Positions 33,293-41,502 are shown, numbered from the stretch's first letter. The stretch is DNA of 64,000 nucleotides from Planctomycetota bacterium (GCA_029553505.1 JAKPKY010000199.1:1-64000); one strand, 5' to 3'. Notes: a model not told the origin generated them from the sequence alone. Translations and numbers: made by a program.

Positions 33293-33763
33293 ATGGGCGA
33301 ACGCGAAGGCAAAAAGTTTCCGCTGGAAGGGCTGCTGAGGCTGCGGGCGCGGCAGGAAGACGCCGCGCGGAACGCCCTGTCGGCGTTGGCGGGCGAGCAG
33401 GCGGCCCGGCGGGAACGTATCGAGAGCCTGCGCGCGGAAGTGCAGGGAGTTTCGCAGCGCCTGCGGGAGATGCTGCTGGACGGCGACTCGGCCGGCGGCG
33501 CCGCCTGCCGAGAGCGGATTGCCGAGTTGCAGGTGACGGCAGCACGCGAGACGGCCGAGGTCGCGCGATGGGCCGGGCGGCTCGAACAGGCGCGCGAGGC
33601 CTTCGCCGAGGCGCGGGGACAGCGGCAGGCCGTCGACCTGCTGCGGCAGCGGTTCGAGGCCGCGATGGTGCTCGCCGGCGCGAAGCGCGAGCAGCGAGAG
33701 ACCGAGGAAATCGCCGGCGCGAACCACGCAGCCGCGCGGGATGAGTTGCGGGTGAACGCATGA
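33293..33763 (+). CDS. fliJ: Flagellar export chaperone FliJ-like
   Basis: A 156-residue, almost entirely helical protein with heptad-rich charged sequence (GLLRLRARQEDAARNALSALAGEQAARRERIESLRAEVQGV shown in part: EDAARNALSALAGEQAARR). FliJ forms a coiled coil that enters the FliI hexamer, comparable to ATP synthase gamma. Sequence conservation in FliJ is weak, so the name rests on its position immediately after fliI, its size (147-156 in relatives) and coiled-coil character (FPLEGLLRLRARQED is FliJ-like). It overlaps the next gene by four bases. No other annotation fits better. Confidence 0.8.
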   Translation: MGEREGKKFPLEGLLRLRARQEDAARNALSALAGEQAARRERIESLRAEVQGVSQRLREMLLDGDSAGGAACRERIAELQVTAARETAEVARWAGRLEQAREAFAEARGQRQAVDLLRQRFEAAMVLAGAKREQRETEEIAGANHAAARDELRVNA

Positions 33764-34026
33764 CGGAACGAGACGGGACAATCCGAAACGGCGCGACGGG
33801 CGGGCCAATCCGCGTGCGGATCGACCTGGCCCGTGGGCGGCTGGCCGACGGGCAGGCCAGGCAGCTCGACGCCGGATGCGTCGTCGAGCTGGACACGCGA
33901 CCCGACGAGCCGGTGGAACTGTACGCCGGCGGCGAACTGCTGGCCCGCGGAGAGGCGGTCGTCGTGGACGGGAAACTCGGCGTGCGGGTGCGGCAGATCG
34001 TCGCCGGCGCGAGGCGGACGGAATGA
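33760..34026 (+). CDS. fliN: Short SpoA/FliN-like protein
   Basis: An 88-residue protein with a SpoA (FliN/FliM C-terminal) domain pattern: PIRVRIDLARGRLADGQARQLDAGCVVELD, VELYAGGELLARGEAVVVDGKLGVRV, and a final QIVAG. FliN forms the cytoplasmic switch C-ring and binds FliH. Length is close to the minimal domain; there is no N-terminal extension. ATG 33760 overlaps fliJ by four bases and the stop overlaps fliO by four. No FliM or FliG gene is nearby; FliG is fused to FliF. Identification is by domain pattern and position, moderately sure. Confidence 0.75.
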   Translation: MTERDGTIRNGATGGPIRVRIDLARGRLADGQARQLDAGCVVELDTRPDEPVELYAGGELLARGEAVVVDGKLGVRVRQIVAGARRTE

Positions 34027-34550
34027 GCGCGAAAACGAAAATCCTGGCCGCGGCGCTGCTGGCGGCGATGGCGCTGGGCGGGGCGGACACGTCCCGCGCG
34101 GACGCGCAGACCGCGCCCGCTTCCGCGCCGGCCGCGGGTCTCGAAGGGCAGACCGTCGCCCCCCCGCGGGACACGACCGGCACGGACCTCGGCGGCGGGT
34201 GGGGGCGCACGCTGGCGGCGCTGGCGATCGTCGTGGGACTGATCTTCCTGCTCCGATGGGTGCTGCGGCGGATGGGCTCGCCGGCGGCCGCGCGACGCGG
34301 GCCGATGGAGGTCATCGCGCGGACGACCGTCTCGGGCCGCCAGCAACTGCTGCTGGTCCGCCTGGGCGAGCGCCTGCTCGTGGTCGGCTCGGGCCCGGAA
34401 GGCATGACCTCCCTCGGCGAGGTGCGCGACCCGGCGGAAGTGGCGGCGCTGACGCGCTCGGCCGAAGCGGGGCGCGCGTCAGTCGTCGAGACGCTCAAGG
34501 AAAAATTCTCGCGCCGGCAGCCGTCCGGCCGCGACGAGGAAAAACCATGA
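34023..34550 (+). CDS. fliO: Flagellar biosynthetic protein FliO
   Basis: A 175-residue membrane protein. It has a signal-like N-terminus (MSAKTKILAAALLAAMALGGADT), a periplasmic Ala/Pro-rich region, one helix LAALAIVVGLIFLLRWVLRRM (about residues 62-82), then the soluble FliO domain: GPMEVIARTTVSGRQQLLLVRLGERLLVVGS. FliO is the chaperone-like subunit that stabilises FliP assembly. The start ATG 34023 overlaps the preceding stop (ATGA) and it is followed by fliP with another ATGA overlap, so translation is coupled. Long periplasmic N-termini of this type occur in other phyla. Confidence 0.85.
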   Translation: MSAKTKILAAALLAAMALGGADTSRADAQTAPASAPAAGLEGQTVAPPRDTTGTDLGGGWGRTLAALAIVVGLIFLLRWVLRRMGSPAAARRGPMEVIARTTVSGRQQLLLVRLGERLLVVGSGPEGMTSLGEVRDPAEVAALTRSAEAGRASVVETLKEKFSRRQPSGRDEEKP

Positions 34551-35356
34551 CGCGGCGAACGATCATCATGGTAGGCACGCTGGCGGCGGTGGTCTCGCTG
34601 GCCGCCGTCGCCGCCGCTGCGCCCGCGCCGGCCTCCGCGCCGGCGAAACCCGGCGGCGCCGCCGATGCCGTCATCGCACAGATCGAGCAGTCCGCCGCAA
34701 AGACCGACGCCGCCCAGGGCGGATCGTACCTCAAGCTCATCGCCACCATCACCGTGCTGTCGGTGGCGCCGGCGATTCTGGTGATGGTCACGAGCTTCAC
34801 GCGCGTGGCCGTCGTGCTGGGCCTGCTGCGCCAGGCGCTGGCGACGCACCAGCTGCCGCCGAACCAGGTGCTGTTCGGGTTGGCGCTGCTGGTGACGGCC
34901 GTCGTGATGGCCCCGGTCTATCGCGACGTGCACGCCTCGGCCGTCGGACCGTACCTCGAAGGAAAGCTCGCCGCCGGAGACGCCGTCCGCGCCGGCGAGA
35001 AGCCCGTCCGCGAGTTCATGATCCGCCAGATCCGCGGCGGGCAGAACGAGGCCGACGTGTACCTGTTCCTCGACGAGCAGCTCGCCGCCCGCGACAAGCT
35101 CACCTGGCAGGACGTGCCCACCACGGCGCTGATCCCCGCGTTCGTCGTCAGCGAGCTGAAGATCGCGTTCCTGATGGGCTTCCGAATCTTTCTGCCGTTC
35201 CTGGTCATCGACATGCTGGTGGCGAGCGTGCTGGTGTCGATGGGCATGCTCATGCTGCCGCCGGTGCTGGTGTCGCTGCCGTTCAAGCTGCTGCTGTTCG
35301 TGCTGGCCGACGGGTGGCGCCTGGTGGTCGGCACGCTGATGACGAGCTTCGGGTAG
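34547..35356 (+). CDS. fliP: Flagellar biosynthetic protein FliP
   Basis: A 269-residue core export-gate protein. It has a cleavable signal (MTRRTIIMVGTLAAVVSLAAVAAAA) and then the conserved FliP region: helices LKLIATITVLSVAPAILVMVTSFTRVAVVLGLLRQALAT (quoted parts: VMVTSFTRVAVVLGLLRQAL), LPPNQVLFGLALLVT, and the C-terminal FRIFLPFLVIDMLVASVLVSMGM / LPFKLLLFVLADGW. Residues 1-45 before the core are Ala/Pro rich. ATG 34547 overlaps fliO's stop; the track's longer frame starts in fliN and is spurious there. FliQ follows eight bases later. Confidence 0.96.
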   Translation: MTRRTIIMVGTLAAVVSLAAVAAAAPAPASAPAKPGGAADAVIAQIEQSAAKTDAAQGGSYLKLIATITVLSVAPAILVMVTSFTRVAVVLGLLRQALATHQLPPNQVLFGLALLVTAVVMAPVYRDVHASAVGPYLEGKLAAGDAVRAGEKPVREFMIRQIRGGQNEADVYLFLDEQLAARDKLTWQDVPTTALIPAFVVSELKIAFLMGFRIFLPFLVIDMLVASVLVSMGMLMLPPVLVSLPFKLLLFVLADGWRLVVGTLMTSFG

Positions 35357-35364
35357 GGCAACGC

Positions 35365-35622
35365 ATGAACACGAGCGAAATCCTCGACTGCCTGCGGCAC
35401 GCGATGACCCTCACGCTGCTGCTCGGCGCGCCGGTGCTGCTGGCGGGGCTGCTCGTCGCGCTGGCGGTGAGCGTCTTCCAGGCCGCCACGCAGGTGCAGG
35501 AGCCGATGCTCAGCTTCGTGCCGCGAATCCTCGTCATGATGCTGGCGCTGCTGCTGACCGGGCCGTGGATGCTCGCCCGCCTGGTCGAGTTCAGCCGCGA
35601 AATGTTCGGGCAACTGCCATGA
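35365..35622 (+). CDS. fliQ: Flagellar biosynthetic protein FliQ
   Basis: An 85-residue two-helix membrane protein. The typical FliQ pattern is present: TSEILDCLRHAMTLTLLLGAPVLLAGLLVALAVSVFQAATQVQEPMLSFVPRI (parts: LTLLLGAPVLLAGLLVALAVS; FQAATQVQEPMLSFVPRI) and a second helix MLALLLTGPWMLARLVEF. Four copies of FliQ join FliP and FliR in the export gate. The true start is ATG 35365 (MNTSEIL), eight bases after fliP; the track start adds 17 residues from the fliP end. A palindromic spacer separates it from fliR. Confidence 0.95.
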   Translation: MNTSEILDCLRHAMTLTLLLGAPVLLAGLLVALAVSVFQAATQVQEPMLSFVPRILVMMLALLLTGPWMLARLVEFSREMFGQLP

Positions 35623-35628
35623 GTTGCG

Positions 35629-35652
35629 AATCGCGACTCGCGACTCGCGATT
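35629..35652. repeat. Palindromic spacer between fliQ and fliR
   Basis: AATCGCGA-N8-TCGCGATT, made from 3 overlapping copies of CTCGCGA-type units, lies in the only non-overlapping gap of the fliP-fliQ-fliR stretch. Confidence 0.5.
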
Positions 35653-35665
35653 TTCGGGAAACCCG

Positions 35666-36433
35666 ATGACGCACGGAATGGACAATTTAGCCTGGCTGGC
35701 GACGTTCTGGCTGGTCGTCGCGCGCGTCGGCGGGATCTTCCTGCTGACGCCGGTGTTCGCGTCGCAGGCGGTGCCGGTGAAGCTTCGCGCGGCCATGAGC
35801 GTGGCGATCGCGCTGGCCGTCGCGGGTCGCGCGGCGAGTCCGGCGGCCTGCGCCACGACCGCCCAGTTCGCCGCCGCGTGCGGCCTGGAGTTCGCCCTCG
35901 GCGCGACGATCGGGCTGGTGGCGAGGCTGGTCTTCGCGGGCGTGGAACTCGGCGCGGCACACGTCGGGCAGCAGATGGGCGTGGCGCTGGCCGACGTGAT
36001 CGACCCGTCGCTGGAGGCCTCCGGCGTGGTGCGCGGGCTGTACCTGATGCTCGCGGCCGCGGTCTTCCTGACGATCGGCGGGCACCGCCAGGTCATCGCC
36101 GCGCTGCTGCGGACGTTCGACGCGATTCCCGTCGGCGGGTTCGCGCCGGGCGCGGCGCTGACGGGCGCGGCGACGGCCGTCCTCGGCGCCGCGGTCCTGC
36201 TGGCGCTCAAGCTCGCCGCGCCGGTGCTCGTGGCGATGCTGCTGGCCACCGTCGCGATGGGACTGGTGCAGAAGACCGTCCCGCAGTGCCACCTGCTGTC
36301 GGTGGGCCTGCCGCTGCGGGCGATGCTGGGATTGCTGGTCATAGCCGTCACGGTGGCGGCGACGGCGCCGCTGCTGTCGGCGGCCGTCGAGGGCGCGATG
36401 GGGCAACTGAACGCTGCCCTGTCCGCGAGGTGA
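35666..36433 (+). CDS. fliR: Flagellar biosynthetic protein FliR
   Basis: A 255-residue protein with about six membrane helices, completing the FliPQR gate. Recognisable FliR patterns: FWLVVARVGGIFLLTPVFASQAVPVKLRAAMSVAIALA (in parts: ARVGGIFLLTPVFASQAVPV, KLRAAMSVAIALAVAG), GLEFALGATIGLVARLVFAGVELGAAHVGQQMGVALADVIDP, and GVVRGLYLMLAAAVFLTIGGHRQV. ATG 35666 is the first Met with the family's N-terminal segment; the track ORF starts earlier in the palindromic spacer. It is followed by flhB nine bases later. Length is normal. Confidence 0.94.
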   Translation: MTHGMDNLAWLATFWLVVARVGGIFLLTPVFASQAVPVKLRAAMSVAIALAVAGRAASPAACATTAQFAAACGLEFALGATIGLVARLVFAGVELGAAHVGQQMGVALADVIDPSLEASGVVRGLYLMLAAAVFLTIGGHRQVIAALLRTFDAIPVGGFAPGAALTGAATAVLGAAVLLALKLAAPVLVAMLLATVAMGLVQKTVPQCHLLSVGLPLRAMLGLLVIAVTVAATAPLLSAAVEGAMGQLNAALSAR

Positions 36434-36442
36434 ACGAAACGC

Positions 36443-37243
36443 ATGGCGCGACGCGACGACATCGGCGAGCGGACCGAGCTTCCGACCGCCCTGCGCCTGG
36501 AAGAGGCGAAGCGGCGCGGGCAGGTTCCGCGCAGCGCGGACCTGGTGGCCGCCGCGACGGCGTTGGGCGCGATGGCGCTTCTGTGGGCGCTGGGCGGGGC
36601 GCTGCTGGGCGAACTGGTGCGCCTGACGGGCGCGATGCTCGACGTCTCGACCGCCGGCCAGGGCCCCCGCGCCGCCTGGGCGGGTTTGCCCGAGGCGCTC
36701 GGCCGGCTGGCGCTGCGGATCGCGCCGCTGCTGGGCGCGGCGCTGCTGCTGGCGGTGCTGGCCAACGCCGCGCAAGTAGGCCTGCGGGCGGTGGGAGAGA
36801 ACGTTTCGCCCGACCTGGGCAGGCTCTCGCCGGCAGCGGGGCTGCGGCGGATGTTCTCCGCGCGGTCGGCCTGGCGGGCAAGCCTGGCCGTCGTCAAGGT
36901 GGTCGCGGCCGGCACGCTGGCGGTCCTGGCCTTCCGCTCGGCGTTGCCCGCGCTGGCCCGCGCGGAAGCGCACGGCGCCGCGGCGCTCGCCCGCACCGCC
37001 GGCGACGCCGTCGGACGATGCGGAATCGCCATCGGGGCGGTGCTGGCCGTCCTCGGCGGGGCGGACTACCTGTTCCAGCGGTGGCAGCACGTGCAGGACC
37101 TGCGGATGACCCGGCGCGAGGTGCTGGAAGACCTCCGCCAGACCCAGGGCGACCCGGCCGTCCGCCGCCGCCGGCGCAAGCTGGCCGCCGGCGCCGTTTC
37201 CGAACTGACGCAACTGCCGCGCGAGGAGCGCGTCCATGGCTGA
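36443..37243 (+). CDS. flhB: FlhB-like export protein lacking the C-terminal autocleavage domain
   Basis: A 266-residue protein, about 100 residues shorter than usual FlhB. The N-terminus carries the family marks DDIGERTELPTALRLEEAKRRGQVPRS, then four membrane helices (~residues 32-52, 95-115, 140-162, 185-205) and DYLFQRWQHVQDLRMTRREVLEDLRQTQGDP, the conserved linker. After GDPAVRRRRRKLAAGAVSEL the protein stops. The usual C-terminal FlhBC domain with the self-cleaving Asn-Pro-Thr-His motif is absent. The stop overlaps flhA's start by eight bases, so the short form is genuine unless a frameshift is hidden. FlhBC normally sets the hook-to-filament substrate switch. Confidence 0.9.
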   Translation: MARRDDIGERTELPTALRLEEAKRRGQVPRSADLVAAATALGAMALLWALGGALLGELVRLTGAMLDVSTAGQGPRAAWAGLPEALGRLALRIAPLLGAALLLAVLANAAQVGLRAVGENVSPDLGRLSPAAGLRRMFSARSAWRASLAVVKVVAAGTLAVLAFRSALPALARAEAHGAAALARTAGDAVGRCGIAIGAVLAVLGGADYLFQRWQHVQDLRMTRREVLEDLRQTQGDPAVRRRRRKLAAGAVSELTQLPREERVHG

Positions 37244-39308
37244 GATGCCCGACAACCTGAAATCCGCCGCCCGCTGGCTGATGCACCACCGCGGCCTGGC
37301 GCTGCCGGCGCTGGCGGCGGGCATGGTCTTCGTCGTTCTGGTCCCGCTTCCGCCGGCCATGGTGGACGTGCTGCTGGCTGGCAGCCTGGCGCTGTCTGCC
37401 GTCATCCTCCTGACGGCCATCTACATCGCCCGCCCGCTGGACTTCAGCGTGTTCCCGTCGGTGCTGCTGGGCGCGACGCTGCTGCGGCTGGTGCTGAACG
37501 TGGCGACGACGCGGCTGATCCTGACGGCCGGGGCGCAAGGCCAGACCGTCGAGCAGGCTCGCCACGCCGCCGGGCGCGTGGTCTGGGCGTTCAGCAGCTT
37601 CGTCACCTCCGGCTCGCTGACGGTGGGGGTGATCCTCTTCGCGATCCTGATCGTCGTACAGTTCATCGTCATCACGCGCGGGGCGGGGCGGATTTCCGAG
37701 GTCGCCGCCCGCTTCGTGCTCGACGCCATGCCCGGAAAGCAGATGGCCATCGACGCCGACCGAAACGCCGGGCTGATTTCCGACGCCGAGGCCCGCGACC
37801 GGCGCGAGACCATCGCCCGCGAGGCCGACTTCTACGGCGCGATGGACGGCGCCAGCAAGTTCCTCCGCGGCGATGCCGTCGCCGGGGTGCTCATCACCCT
37901 GGTCAACATCCTCGGCGGTTGCTACGTCGGCATGGTGCAGTACGGCTGGAGCTGGTCGGACACGGCCGAGTTGTTCACCCGCCTGACCATCGGCGACGGG
38001 CTGGTCACGCAGGTTCCGGCGTTCATCGTCTCGCTGTCGGCGGCGCTGCTCATCACGCGACCGACCGCGCGGACGGACCTGGGCAAGGACGTGCTCTCGC
38101 AGCTCGCCGGTCGGCCGATCGTGCTGGCGCTGGCGGCCGTGTTCCTGGCGGCGCTGGCGCTGACGAACCTGCCCACGTTGCCGCTGCTGCTTCTGGCGGC
38201 GGGGTGCGGCGTGCTGGCCTGGACGGGCCGGAAGGGCAAGGGCGACGAAGCCCCGCCCGCCGCGGCAGCCGGAAAGGCCAAGGCCGAGAGCCTTCAGGAC
38301 CTGCTGGCCGTCGATCCACTCCAGCTGGAGATCGGATACGCCCTGGTCCGCCTGGTCGACGAGAACCAGGGCGGCGACCTGACGGAGCGGATTTCCGCCC
38401 TGCGCCGCCAGATCGCCGGCGAGCTGGGATTGGTCGTCGCGCCGATCCGCATCGTGGACAACCTGCAGATCCCCGCGCACACCTACGTCATCCGCCTGCG
38501 CGGCGCGCGGGTGGCGATGGGGCGGGTGTATCCCGCGCAGATGCTCGCCATTGCCGGCGAGGGCGCGACCGAGCCGCTCGTCGGGCGGGAGACCACCGAC
38601 CCGGCCAGCGGATTGCCCGCCGTCTGGATCAGCCCCGTGCAGCGCGAGCGGGCGGAGATGCTCCACTACACGGTGGCCGACCCGGCCGGGGTGCTCATGG
38701 CGCACCTGGGCGAGGTGGTTCGCAGCCGGGCGGCCGACCTGCTCACCCGCGAGCAGGTCTCCGAGATGCTCGACGCCCTGCACGCCCGCGCCGCCCACCT
38801 GGTGGACGAAATCCGCCAGAAGTTCGCCCTCGGGCAGGTGCAGAAGGTCCTCCAGGCGCTGCTGCGGGAGCGGGTGTCGGTGCGCGACCTGGAGACGATC
38901 CTCGACGCGATCAGCGATTGCGCGGATTTGTCGAGCGACGTCGAGGCGCTGACAGCCCGGGCGCGAAGCGCCCTGTCCCGCGCGCTGAGCCAGCAGTACT
39001 GCGGGCGCGACGGAAAGCTCCGCTGCGTCAGCCTGCCGGCGCGGCTCGAGCGGACGCTCGAAGGCGCGTTCGTGTCCGACCGCCCCCGCGGCGGCGGGGA
39101 ACTGGCCCGCAAGGCGACGGTCGCGCTGGCCGAAGGACTCGGCGCGCTCCGCCGGCAGGGGCATCCGCCGGTGGTGCTGTGCTCGCCGGCGCTGCGCCCT
39201 GCGCTGCGCAAGGCCCTGTCGGCGGTGGAGCCGGCGGCGGCGGTGCTCGCCTACAACGAGATCGAAAGCACGGAAATTGAATCCGTCGAGATAGGAGTGG
39301 AAGAATGA
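37236..39308 (+). CDS. flhA: Flagellar biosynthesis protein FlhA
   Basis: A 690-residue export-gate component. Residues ~1-330 contain eight membrane helices with FHIPEP-family signatures: RPLDFSVFPSVLLGATLLRLVLNVATTRLIL (parts: FSVFPSVLLGATLLRLVLNVATTR), GAGRISEVAARFVLDAMPGKQMAIDADRNAGLI and READFYGAMDGASKFLRGDAVAG. The cytoplasmic half (~340-690) has LQLEIGYALVRLVDENQGGDL, LGLVVAPIRIVDNLQIPAHTYVIRLRG and RERVSVRDLETILDAISDCA, the domain that docks substrate-chaperone complexes. It overlaps flhB by eight bases and flhF by four. Because this FlhB lacks its C-terminal domain, FlhA may carry more of the substrate-sorting load (inference). Confidence 0.96.
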   Translation: MAEMPDNLKSAARWLMHHRGLALPALAAGMVFVVLVPLPPAMVDVLLAGSLALSAVILLTAIYIARPLDFSVFPSVLLGATLLRLVLNVATTRLILTAGAQGQTVEQARHAAGRVVWAFSSFVTSGSLTVGVILFAILIVVQFIVITRGAGRISEVAARFVLDAMPGKQMAIDADRNAGLISDAEARDRRETIAREADFYGAMDGASKFLRGDAVAGVLITLVNILGGCYVGMVQYGWSWSDTAELFTRLTIGDGLVTQVPAFIVSLSAALLITRPTARTDLGKDVLSQLAGRPIVLALAAVFLAALALTNLPTLPLLLLAAGCGVLAWTGRKGKGDEAPPAAAAGKAKAESLQDLLAVDPLQLEIGYALVRLVDENQGGDLTERISALRRQIAGELGLVVAPIRIVDNLQIPAHTYVIRLRGARVAMGRVYPAQMLAIAGEGATEPLVGRETTDPASGLPAVWISPVQRERAEMLHYTVADPAGVLMAHLGEVVRSRAADLLTREQVSEMLDALHARAAHLVDEIRQKFALGQVQKVLQALLRERVSVRDLETILDAISDCADLSSDVEALTARARSALSRALSQQYCGRDGKLRCVSLPARLERTLEGAFVSDRPRGGGELARKATVALAEGLGALRRQGHPPVVLCSPALRPALRKALSAVEPAAAVLAYNEIESTEIESVEIGVEE

Positions 39309-40459
39309 ACCCCCGGACATACCAGGCGGCGTCGATGTCGGAGGCCCTGGCGGCCGTCAAACGCGAACTCGGACGCGACGCGGTGATCCTCCAGACGCGC
39401 CGGTTGCGTAAGGGCGCGCTGATGGGCCTGATCGGCGGGCGGCGGGTTTGGGAAGTCACGGCCGTGGACCACATGAACGTGCCGCCGCGCCTGCGGGGCG
39501 AATACGTGCCCGCGCCGCGCGTCGAGCCTGCGCCGGCCGAGGAGCCCGCCAAGGCGCCGCTGCCCGTCGAGACAACGCTCGGAAAACAGGTCGGAGAGAT
39601 TCACCGCCTCGTCCAGGCGCTGATGGAGCGCCAGGCGGCGGCCGACGAAAGTCCCGACGCGCTGCCCGCGCCCCTGGCGGAACTGCGCGACCTGCTGCTC
39701 GACCAGGACGTGGATGAAGACCTCGCCGAAGAAATACTCGACCACCTGCGCCGCAGCGCCGAGGGCTACGACGAACTCGACGGCGAGACGCTCCGCCAGC
39801 GCCTGGGAGACCTGGTGGCCGACCGGATCCGGGTGGCTGCCCCGGCCGGTCCGCGCGACGGACGCCGCGCGCGAGTCATCGCCCTGATCGGGCCCACCGG
39901 CGTGGGAAAAACCACCACCATCGCCAAACTCGCCGCCAACTACAAGCTCCGCGAGAACCTCTCGGTGGGACTGATCACCATCGACACCTACCGGATCGCC
40001 GCGGTCGACCAGCTTCGCACCTACAGCCAGATCATCGAGGTGCCGCTGAAGGTCGCCTCCGGCGGCGGCGAGCTGCACCAGGCCATCCACTCGTTTTCCG
40101 ACCGCGACGTGGTGCTGATCGACACGGCAGGGCGCAGCCAGAACGACAGCTCGCGCCTGGACGAACTGGCGGGGTTCCTCTCGGCGGCCGGCGCCGACGA
40201 GGTGCACCTGGTGGTCTCCGCTGCCGCCGCCAAGGCGTCCATCCGGGGCGTGATGGAGCGGTTCGGGTCGCTCGGCGCGGACCGGATTCTTCTGACAAAG
40301 CTTGACGAAGCGGGAACGTTCGGCACAATCCTCAATGTCGCACGGAGGTCGGCCCTCAGTTTTGTGACCCACGGCCAGAACGTTCCCGACGACATCGCCC
40401 CGGCCGACCCGGAGCTGCTGGCCCAGAGGATTGTGCAGGGAGGCTGCTATGTCGCATGA
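39305..40459 (+). CDS. flhF: Flagellar GTPase FlhF
   Basis: A 384-residue SRP-type GTPase that places flagella, often at a pole. N-terminal B domain: YQAASMSEALAAVKRELGRDAVILQTRRL, then a Pro/Glu linker, an N domain with LLLDQDVDEDLAEEILDHLR and the G domain with GPTGVGKTTTIAKLAANY (G1), DTYRIAAVDQLRTYSQII, DTAGRSQNDSSRLDELAGF, and TKLDEAGTFGTILN. This layout distinguishes FlhF from Ffh and FtsY. ATG 39305 overlaps the flhA stop (four bases). FlhG follows with an 11-base overlap, the usual FlhF-FlhG pair controlling flagellar number and position. Confidence 0.95.
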   Translation: MNPRTYQAASMSEALAAVKRELGRDAVILQTRRLRKGALMGLIGGRRVWEVTAVDHMNVPPRLRGEYVPAPRVEPAPAEEPAKAPLPVETTLGKQVGEIHRLVQALMERQAAADESPDALPAPLAELRDLLLDQDVDEDLAEEILDHLRRSAEGYDELDGETLRQRLGDLVADRIRVAAPAGPRDGRRARVIALIGPTGVGKTTTIAKLAANYKLRENLSVGLITIDTYRIAAVDQLRTYSQIIEVPLKVASGGGELHQAIHSFSDRDVVLIDTAGRSQNDSSRLDELAGFLSAAGADEVHLVVSAAAAKASIRGVMERFGSLGADRILLTKLDEAGTFGTILNVARRSALSFVTHGQNVPDDIAPADPELLAQRIVQGGCYVA

Positions 40460-41297
40460 CGACCAGGCGGGAAACCTCCGTCGCCTCATGAGCCAGGCGC
40501 GGCAGACGCGGACCATCGCCGTCACGTCCGGAAAAGGCGGCGTCGGCAAGTCGAACGTCTCGCTGAACCTGGCCATCCTGCTTTCGGCGGCGGGGAACCG
40601 CGTGGCGCTGGTCGATGCGGACCTGGCCCTGGCCAACCTCGACGTGCTCATGGACGCCGACGTCCGATGGAACCTCTCGCACGTCATCGCCGGCTCGCGA
40701 CGGCTCGAGGAGGTCGTCGTCAACCTGCCCAGCGGGGTGCAGTTCGTCCCCGGCGCCAGCGGGCTGGCGGGACTGGCCGACCTGTCCGAGTTCCAGCGCG
40801 CCAAGCTCCTGGACGACCTGGGCGCCCTGGAGGCCGACAACGACATCGTCATCGTCGACACCGGCGCGGGAATCGGGCCCGACGTCCTGAAGTTCGCCTC
40901 CTGCGCCGACACCGTCCTGGTCGTCACCGCCCCCGAGCCGACGGCCATCACCGACGGATACGCCCTCATCAAGGTGCTTGCCCAGCGCGACTACCGCGGA
41001 CAAATGAGCCTGCTGGTGAACTTCGCGCCCGACCGCCACGAGGCCCGCCAGACCTACCAGCGGATCTCCAATGTCGCCCGGCAGTTCCTCGACGCCCGCG
41101 TGCTCGACGCCGGATACGTCCTGCACGACCCGAAGGTCCGCGACGCCGTCCGCAAACGCGAACCGTTCGTGCTGGCGTTCCCGCGCTGCCCGGCCAGCCG
41201 GTGCGTCGCCGCCCTGGCCACCAAGCTCTGCGCCGGCGGGGTTCTGGTCGAAAGGAAAGACGGATTCTTCCGGCGGGTCGCCAACTGGTTCGCCTGA
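40449..41297 (+). CDS. flhG: MinD/ParA-type flagellar number regulator FlhG
   Basis: A 282-residue deviant-Walker ATPase. Signature: IAVTSGKGGVGKSNVSLNLAILL near residue 24, VALVDADLALANLDVL (switch I/A' region), and IVDTGAGIGPDVLKFASCAD plus VVTAPEPTAITDGYALIKVL. FlhG antagonises FlhF and limits flagellar number. I use ATG 40449 (MSHDDQAGNLRRLMSQARQ) because GGGAGG precedes it by six bases and relatives begin with a short DQA-x-LR-x-L motif; the track's GTG 40431 is weaker. It overlaps flhF's last 11 bases. It ends the flagellar export transcript before a repeat and an AT-rich promoter region. Confidence 0.94.
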   Translation: MSHDDQAGNLRRLMSQARQTRTIAVTSGKGGVGKSNVSLNLAILLSAAGNRVALVDADLALANLDVLMDADVRWNLSHVIAGSRRLEEVVVNLPSGVQFVPGASGLAGLADLSEFQRAKLLDDLGALEADNDIVIVDTGAGIGPDVLKFASCADTVLVVTAPEPTAITDGYALIKVLAQRDYRGQMSLLVNFAPDRHEARQTYQRISNVARQFLDARVLDAGYVLHDPKVRDAVRKREPFVLAFPRCPASRCVAALATKLCAGGVLVERKDGFFRRVANWFA

Positions 41298-41364
41298 CCG
41301 CGCCGAACAACCCGGAGAGCATGGATGCTCTGTGAAACGACAACACGGATGGAACCCCTCCGTT

Positions 41365-41465
41365 GGGCGCCACGGTCAAGCGCGACATCGTCGGGATTGA
41401 CCGTGCGGAAGACACCCTCAAGCCCACAACGCTTGAGGGTGGCACCCCGCTTGAGGGTGGCACCC
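41365..41465. repeat. GGCGCCAC hairpin element after flhG
   Basis: GGGCGCCACGGTCAAGC...GATTGACCGTG, GAAGACACCCTCAAGC...GCTTGAGGGTGGCACC, then an extra GCTTGAGGGTGGCACCC duplication. It is the same family and order as the tandem array at 30.9 kb, at the 3' end of the flagellar run. Confidence 0.75.
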
Positions 41466-41502
41466 ACCCCCAAAAAAACCAAAAGAAAAATGTAAAAATA
41501 GG

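Noticed and set aside
36894-39320. 808-codon minus-strand ORF across flhA
   Set aside because: Antisense shadow of flhA in GC-rich DNA; composition (His/Gln/Arg-rich) is not protein-like and the plus strand has full FlhA motifs.
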